Assembly: GCF_027172205.1 (NCBI RefSeq)
Contig: NC_070606.1
Location: forward strand, 96,234,534 to 96,298,533
Direction: 5' to 3'
Source: Podarcis raffonei
Taxonomy: Eukaryota > Chordata > Lepidosauria > Squamata > Lacertidae
DNA: 64,000 bases
Shown: positions 57,940 to 64,000 of the stretch, in pieces
How positions within the stretch are numbered: position 1 is the first letter of the stretch
Layout: each line of letters opens with the position of its first letter
Position numbers and translations under genes: made by a program
The notes under the pieces: model-generated
Database searches by the model: none
What the model was told of the DNA's origin: nothing
What the model saw: only the letters and a program-made list of their open reading frames with translations

Positions 57940-58125
57940 TGTCAGAGCTGCCCAGCTCACAAAGGACCAACGCCGTTTCGTTGTTAAGTACGAAAGTCTT
58001 TATTGAAGTTCAGTTTCACTTTCACAGCCTCAGCATGCAGCTCTACGTCTCAAACTCTAGACCGCTGAAGCTCCGTCTGAATCTCCTCCCCCCAAACACC
58101 AGTTTAAGACTCTAGCCTTGCTCCA
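57940..58125 (-). repeat. 3' LTR of the chromodomain gypsy element
   Basis: About 186 bp, TG...CA on either strand, with an AATAAA-type signal (ttcaataaagac on the minus strand). The inner boundary was set by the adjoining purine tract and is an inference. Confidence 0.75.
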
Positions 58126-61100
58126 CCTCTTCCTTTGCTCTTTCCTCCTCTGGTTCCGCCTGTCCGTCGGGGTCTCGCCCTTCCTAGACTCTTCTGACGC
58201 TGAGTCCCCTGAGTCTTCCCCCTGCCTCCGGCAGGCTTTAGGACCTGGTTCCCAATCCGGGTTTTCTGCTGTCCCGCGCGCCTGTACATTCGAACTTGGC
58301 GCGCGCACCCAGCCGGCAACCTTCCTCCTGACTGTTTCACTGCTGCTGTCACTGCTTCCCCCTTCGGGGAGGCTAGCTGGAACTGACCTCCCCTCCGTTC
58401 CCCCACTCTCCGATGGAGGCGTGGTCAGCCCTGACTCATCTTCTCTCCCCGCTGGAGGAGACGCTGGTCCTGACACATGTGACTCTTCCTCCCCACTACG
58501 CTCTGGTGGGGAAGCTGGTCCTGATCCCCCGCTGCTACTTTGGGAGTCCCCGCTGGCCCCTTGTTTCTGGTGCGTCCCCCCTGGGACCCCCCTTGCCCTG
58601 ACCATCGGCGCCCCCTTCTGGGAATCTTCTGATTCGCTGGAGAAGCTCATGGAATCTCTCGGGTCACTGTCATACTCCCCTACGCTGCCCTCAGATTCTT
58701 CCCCTTCGCTCTCCATCTCCTCTCTCCCCTGTGCTTCTGCTCCTGAGCCCCTGACATCCATCCCCCCCTCGAAGCCCCCCCTTCCCCCCTCCCCCTCTTC
58801 GGGTGTGGGTTCCGGGTGCTCCAGTGCTGTGGGTGTGAGTGCGGGGTACCGTTCTTTCCCCCTGTTGTGCAGCCGGCCAGCGGGATCCGGCCAGCCCGCA
58901 ATGGGCTCATCGACGTCGATTTCCTCTGCTTCCATCTCTCTGCTGTTGTGCTCGAATCCAGGATCCTCCCCCAACACGTCCATGTCCTTCCCTCCCCCTG
59001 GTACCTCGGGTGATGCTGCGTGTAAGGGCCCCCTCAGCAGTTCCCTGCTCCACCCCACCTCCGGTTGATTGTCCCACCAATAGGAGCGGTCTGTGACAAA
59101 CCCCGAAAGTGACCCCTCCTGGGAGCTTGTTTCTGGCGTCGTCTCCTCAGCTGATGAAAAACCCTGGAACGTACTGGCTGAAAGTGTGGGTGTGAAAAGC
59201 CAGTTGTCGAAATACTCTGCCGGCATAGGTCTGTGTGGGAAGAGTACATGGAACTCGTCTTTGAGGTAGTGCTCCTCCACGGCATAGCACGGTACCCACC
59301 TGTTGGCGCTGGCCGGGGTACCTTCCCTGGCGAGGAGATATTCCACTCCCTCTTCCCCCCACCTCGAGTCCAAAATCTCCGTGACCTCGTTGAGTGGCGT
59401 CGCCCTCTGTGACCCCTCCCCTGTTGGCGATTTGCTAAGTGGGTCTGGCGCGTTCCCTGGCGCCTGAAACCTGTGGGGTGCCTTGTAGGGTGTGAGCACT
59501 GACCTATGAAAGACTGGGTGCATTCTGGAGCCCTCCGGGAGTGTCAACCAGAAGGCCACTGGATTGATTTGTGCCGCGACCTGGTAAGGCCCCAGCTGCT
59601 TGTGTCTGAGCTTCTTCTTAGCTAACGTTCTGACCGGCACTGCCTGGGCTGCTAACCAGACCCAGTCCCCCACCTGGATGTCTTCCCCGACTCTCCTGTG
59701 CCTGTCTGCCTGCATTTTGTAGGCGTGTTTCGCTAGTTCCAAGTGCCTTCAGAGTTGCTCGTGGACCTCCTGTAACTCTGCTGCTAAGTGCTCTGCTCCC
59801 CGTGGCTCCCCCTCCCCCTTCGTCTCTAACCCCGGGAAGGTTCTGGGATGCCGCCCATTGTTGGCGAAGAACGGTGTCACCCCTGTAGACCCGTGCTTCG
59901 TGTTGTTGTAGGCAAACTCGGCTAGCGGTAGGTAGTCCACCCAGGTCGAGGGCTGTTGATTCGCGTAGCATCGCAGGTACTGCTGCATGATGGCGTTCAC
60001 CCTCTCCGCTTGTCCATTGGTCTGCGGGTGTCGTGCCGACGCTAAGTTGATCTTGACATTCAGGATGCCCAGCAGCTTCTGCCAGAAGCTCGTGATGAAT
60101 TGGTGACCCCGGTCGGACAGGATGGACCGCGGCAAGCCGTGAGCTTTGAACACGTGGTCTATGAACAGCTTGGCGGTCTGTTCCGCTGTGGCCACCTTCG
60201 CGCAAGGAATGAAGTGCGCCATCTTGGTGAACAGGTCTACGACCACGAGTACCGCTGTTTTGCCTCGCGAGCTGGGCAGATCTGTGACAAAGTCCAGGGC
60301 CACTTTCTCCCACGGTTCGAGCGGCGTCTGCAGCGGTTCCAGCAGACCCGCCGGCTTCCTGTGTACTGGTTTGGCCCTTTGGCAGGTGTCACACCTGGAG
60401 ACGTAATCTGCGACTTCTCCCCTCATCTTGGGCCACCAAAAGTCTCTGGTTACTAATTCCGCCGTCTTGTCCTTGCCGAAGTGCCCAGCGCTGGGCGCGT
60501 CGTGTAACTGCTGCAGGACTTTCGCGCGGAGATCGTCTCCCAGTACGTAGAGAGCCCCTTTGCGGATGAGCAGTCCGTCGCGTATCTGGAACTCGTCGTC
60601 CTTCACTGTGCCTCTTCGCACCTCCTCCATCTTGGATTGTGCGAACGAATCCGTCTGCAGCGCGCGACGCACCGCGTCCAGGTCCACGGCGGCTGAAGCG
60701 CACGCCCACGCTTTCGGTGTGAAAATGTGTTTGGCCGCCACCGGTGCCGCTTCCTCGAGATACTGCGGCTTCCTGGATAGTGCATCCGCCATGACGTTGT
60801 TGTCTCCCGGGATGTATTCTATCCGGAAATTGAAATCCGCAAAGAACTCCGCCCAGCGGATGTGTCTCTGGTTCAGGAACCGCGCCGTGCGCCAGTACTC
60901 CAGGTTCTTATGGTCCGTGCGGACCTGCACTGTGTGTCTGGCTCCGACCAGGAAGTGCTGCCACGCCTTGAAGGCTGCATGAATGGCCAGCAACTCCCTG
61001 TCCCAGATGGTGTAGTTCTGTTCCGACTTGCTGAGTTTCCTGGAGTAGAATGCGCATGGCCTCCAGTCCCCTTGCGGATCTTGCTGCAACAGGACCGCCC

Positions 61101-62817
61101 CCACCGCTCTGTCCGAGGCGTCCGTTTCAACCCTCATTGGTTTGCTGGGGTTTACGTGTAGCAGCTGTTCTTCGGACGCGAAGAGACGCTTGAGTCTCCG
61201 AAAGGACTGCTCCGCCTGGTCCATCCAGGTGAACTTCTTCTTGGAGCTGAGGGTGTCCGTGATGGCCGCCGTCTCCATCGTAAACCCCTTGATGAACTTG
61301 CGATAAAAGTTGGCGAATCCGACGAACTTCTGGACCTCCTTCCGATTGCGCGGGCTCTTCCAGTCCAACACCGAGCGGACCTTGGTGCTGTCCATGGCGA
61401 GTCCCTTGTCGGACAGCTTGTAGCCCAGGAAATCCACCTCCGTCATGTCGAACTGGCACTTCTCTAGTTTGGCGTAAAGTCTGTGCTCCCGTAGTCTCTG
61501 CAGGACCTCCTTGACGTCCCCCTCGTGAGCCTCCTGCGATTCTGAGAAGATCAGGATGTCGTCTAGGAAGCAGACGCACTTCTTGTAGAGGAGTCCCGCT
61601 AACACGTGATGCATGAAGGCTTGGAAACAATGGGAGCCATTTTGCAGACCAAACGGCATGATTCGATATTCATAGGTGCCTAAAGGCGTAAACATGGCCG
61701 TCTTCCACTCATCGCCCTCCCACATGCGTATAAGGTTGTACGCCCCTCGTAGATCCAACTTGGTGAAGATTCGTTCCTTCCTCACCGTCGCGAGCAGGTC
61801 GTCGATCTTGGGCATGGGGAATGCTGTGGGCTTTGTCCTGGAATTGATGATTCTATAATCAACTACGAGCCTCCGTTCGGGCGTGTCCTTCTTCTTCACG
61901 AAAAACACGGGACTGCCCCCCACTGCTTTGGATTCTTGGATGAATCCCCGCTTCAAGTTGTGATCTATGAACTCCCTGAGTTCTCGCAGTTCGTCTTCAG
62001 ACATGGAATACAGTTTTCCAGTCGGCAGCGTCGCCCCCGGCAGGAGGTCAATCTTGCAGTCGTAGGGCCTGTGGGGAGGCAGCTTGTCCGCTTCCTTCTC
62101 GCAGAAGACCTCCAAAAAGGCCTTGTACTTGTTGGGTACCGCTTGCACCTTGCCTAGGTGTAGCTGCGGTTCATCCCCTTGCCCCTCTTCTTCCTGGCGG
62201 GTCCGGACGCAGTGTTCTGCGCAGTAGGAAGAGCAGAAGGTCAATTGCCGCTGGTACCATGCTAATGCCGGGCTGTGCCTATCCAGCCAACTCATGCCCA
62301 ACACTATGGGCGTGTCCGACAGGTGGGTGACATTGAAGCTGATGACCTCGCGGTGATTTCCAATTTGCATTACCATAGGCGGTGTTTGCTGTACCACCTC
62401 TCCTCCCAGTATCTTCCTGCCATCGACCGTGACAACGTTTAGGGGCATCGTGGCTGGTAGGAGTGCTATGCGATGTTGCTTGATGAAGTCCACTCCTACA
62501 AAGTCTGCGTTACTACCAGAGTCAATGGTAATAGGGACTTCCAGGGTGAGCCCATCGGGCAGCTGGAGCGATGCGGTGAGTTGCACCACTGGTTTGGGTG
62601 GGAGGGGGTCTGTGGGCTGTAAAATCTCTGGGGACTGCTTCACTGACTCGCCTGGCTGGGCCCCAGTGCTTCTGCTTCCAACCAGGCTTCGTCGTTTCCC
62701 TGCAGCTGTTCCCCCTGCTGAACTGCTCCCCTTACTGTTGCTGAGGCTGCAGTGTGCTTCTGGATCCTCTGGGGACACTCTTTGGCCATGTGCTGTGCAC
62801 TGTTGCAGATGTAACAC
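58057..62817 (-). CDS. Pol region with chromodomain and long acidic tail (fossil)
   Basis: In order on the minus strand: aspartic protease (ITIDSGSNADFVGVDF), reverse transcriptase (RRLVVDYRIINSRTKPTAFP; VCFLDDILIFS), RNase H (RVETDASDRAVGAVLL; RTDHKNLEYW), integrase zinc-binding (HDAPSAGHFGKDKTAELV ... CDTCQRAK) and core (VALDFVTDLPSSRGKTAVLV; LSDRGHQFITSFW), then a chromodomain (VTEILDSRWGEEGVEYLL, WVPCYAVEEHYL). Beyond it the frame continues for some 350 residues rich in Ser, Glu, Gly and Pro and ends inside the 3' LTR. About one break interrupts the region. Confidence 0.88.
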
Positions 62818-63716
62818 TTCCTGCTCCCTCTAGGAGCCTTCGCCTTGACTGCTCCTGGTGTTTGGGCTCTGCTTGCTGTCTGAGCCCTGGCACCACCTAT
62901 CTCCATCGGCTCTTCTCCCCTCCCCAGTGGAGGCGTGGATTGCTCGCGCCCTGTCTCTCTGGGTAGGAAGGGAGTTGTTCTGGCTGGTGTGCTTGTCATA
63001 CGTCCCTCCTCCCTGCTCCAAGGGTGGTCTTCCAGGCACACCCCTATCGCCAGCGCTCTCTGGATGACTTCTGTGGTGCTTTTAGGTCTTTCTCCCCTTG
63101 CCAGCTCATCTTTCACGGCCCCATTTAGTCCCTCCCAGAACAGATCCCTGACGGCAGCGGAGTCCTTCTGCCAGCCCAGCACATTTACTAACGCAAAAAA
63201 GCGGGAGTGATATTGTCTCACCGTGACTTTGCCCTGCTTCAGCCCATGCATTTCCCTCCTGGCCACATCCACATCTACCGTTGATTTAAAACAAGCGTCC
63301 ATAGCCTTGATAAATGCGTTTGAATCTTGGAGGGCGGGATCATTTTCGTGCCATAAATTGCGCAGCCACGATTTAGCTTCCCCATGCAGATGAGTTATTA
63401 TGAAGCCTACTTTCTCCTCCTCATCTCTAAAGTCTTTCCGAAGCAAATTGAGCGCGAAAACTATGTCGGCTCTGAAGTTAGGATACTGCTGCAGGTTCCC
63501 GTCGAAGTGGGCTACTATGCTGCCCCCCCTCTTCCCGAGGCCAACTCCCTCCGGCTTGGGTCCTGGCAGCCCCTCCTTGCCCAAACGTTCCCACCTGGTC
63601 TGCAGATCCCGGCAGAGCGCTACTGCTTCTTCTTCTCTTTTCCTGGATGCTGCTGCTTCTGCGTAAAGCGTCGTCACTGCGTTTTGCAGTTCTGTCACCT
63701 TCTCCTCTGTAGTCAT
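62640..63716 (-). CDS. Gag of the chromodomain gypsy element (fossil)
   Basis: 358 codons from ATG at 63716. An N-terminal coiled-coil-like stretch (EEKVTELQNAVTTLYAEAAA) is followed by the retrotransposon gag domain (HFDGNLQQYPNFRADIVF; LHGEAKSWLRNLWHENDPAL; FFALVNVLGWQKD) and a zinc knuckle CYICNSAQHMAKEC (CX2CX4HX4C). The frame overlaps the start of pol by about 180 nt in another frame, as is usual in gypsy elements that make Gag-Pol by ribosomal frameshifting. Confidence 0.9.
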   Translation of the reverse strand: MTTEEKVTELQNAVTTLYAEAAASRKREEEAVALCRDLQTRWERLGKEGLPGPKPEGVGLGKRGGSIVAHFDGNLQQYPNFRADIVFALNLLRKDFRDEEEKVGFIITHLHGEAKSWLRNLWHENDPALQDSNAFIKAMDACFKSTVDVDVARREMHGLKQGKVTVRQYHSRFFALVNVLGWQKDSAAVRDLFWEGLNGAVKDELARGERPKSTTEVIQRALAIGVCLEDHPWSREEGRMTSTPARTTPFLPRETGREQSTPPLGRGEEPMEIGGARAQTASRAQTPGAVKAKAPRGSRKCYICNSAQHMAKECPQRIQKHTAASATVRGAVQQGEQLQGNDEAWLEAEALGPSQASQ

Positions 63717-63816
63717 CTTTGCCTATCTTCGTGAGCTCGCAAAACACCAAGTTTTGCCCCTCGCTGCGCCAACTCACGCTGCGAGGGTTCAATTCTATAA
63801 TTGAGACGGAGCTTAC

Positions 63817-64000
63817 TGTCAGAGCTGCCCAAGGTCCCAGCTCACAAAGGACCAACGCCGTTTCGTTGTTAAGTACGAAAGTCTTTATTGAAGTTCAGTT
63901 TCGCTTTCACAGCCGCAGCGTGCAGCTCTACGTCTCAAACTCTAGACCGCTGAAGCTCCGTCTGAATCTCCTCCCCCCAAACACCAGTTTAAGACTCTAG
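63817..64000 (-). repeat. 5' LTR of the chromodomain gypsy element, cut by the window edge
   Basis: Matches 57940-58115 with few differences. The last ~10 bp and the outer flank lie outside the window, so the target duplication cannot be checked. Confidence 0.88.

Larger units (their letters stand above)
57940..64000 (-). mobile_element. Ty3/gypsy chromovirus-type element (chromodomain), runs off the right edge
   Basis: Minus-strand element with its 3' LTR at 57940-58125 and the start of the 5' LTR visible from 63817 to the window end. Between them: gag, then protease, reverse transcriptase, RNase H, integrase and a chromodomain, followed by a long Ser/Glu/Pro-rich tail. This is the chromovirus class, to which vertebrate Sushi elements belong. 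A purine-rich stretch (gaggaggaaagagcaaag) precedes the 3' LTR. Visible LTR parts differ at about three positions plus one small length difference over ~180 bp, so it is young. It looks close to whole, with about one break in pol. Confidence 0.9.

Noticed and set aside
58118-59068. 316-codon plus-strand open frame, proline/serine-rich
   Set aside because: It is antisense to the low-complexity tail of the chromodomain gypsy pol; composition bias on the other strand explains its openness.

Overview
The window looks like squamate reptile (lizard) nuclear DNA. Young CR1, L2-like, L1 and BovB LINEs lie beside tRNA SINEs of the Sauria type, CORE/MIR-like SINEs, tRNA-Lys SINEs with CR1 tails, TA-flanked MITEs, Ty3/gypsy and Ty1/copia elements and long AT-rich microsatellites. 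All recognisable host protein-coding sequence is cytochrome P450 family 2 (CYP2), on the minus strand. The species is inferred from repeat content only.

Layout. 1-7.3 kb: LINE debris, with a CR1 inside a MITE and an L1 flanked by 194-bp direct repeats. 7.3-10.1 kb: a long, internally deleted L2-like LINE just downstream of the first P450. 10.2-20.6 kb: a complete nine-exon CYP2 gene, 495 codons, whose exon lengths (163, 150, 161, 177, 142, 188 and 142 bp for exons 2-8) match the CYP2 pattern. 20.7-32.9 kb: intergenic, with a Sauria SINE carrying a 106-bp inverted copy of nearby DNA, a decayed LTR pair, and two 5S rRNA units facing each other at 30.4-31.2 kb. 33.0-56.1 kb: a second CYP2 locus that is a pseudogene. 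It keeps exons 1, 6, 7, 8 and both halves of exon 9; exons 2-5 were not found. Exon 9 is split by a young CR1, which is itself split by a young Ty3/gypsy element. The same stretch holds a third, deleted 5S copy, a solo LTR of that gypsy family, and a nearly whole Ty1/copia element (47.6-53.2 kb) carrying a BovB LINE fragment. 57.9-64.0 kb: a minus-strand chromodomain Ty3/gypsy element that runs off the right edge.

The two P450 loci are head-to-tail on one strand, as expected of a tandem CYP2 cluster. The left copy looks functional. The right copy has been lost through exon loss and transposon insertion, and the nesting gives a relative order: P450 exon, then CR1, then gypsy. LTR identities near 99% put the gypsy and copia insertions in the recent past. 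No bacterial-type features, CRISPR arrays or operons are present.
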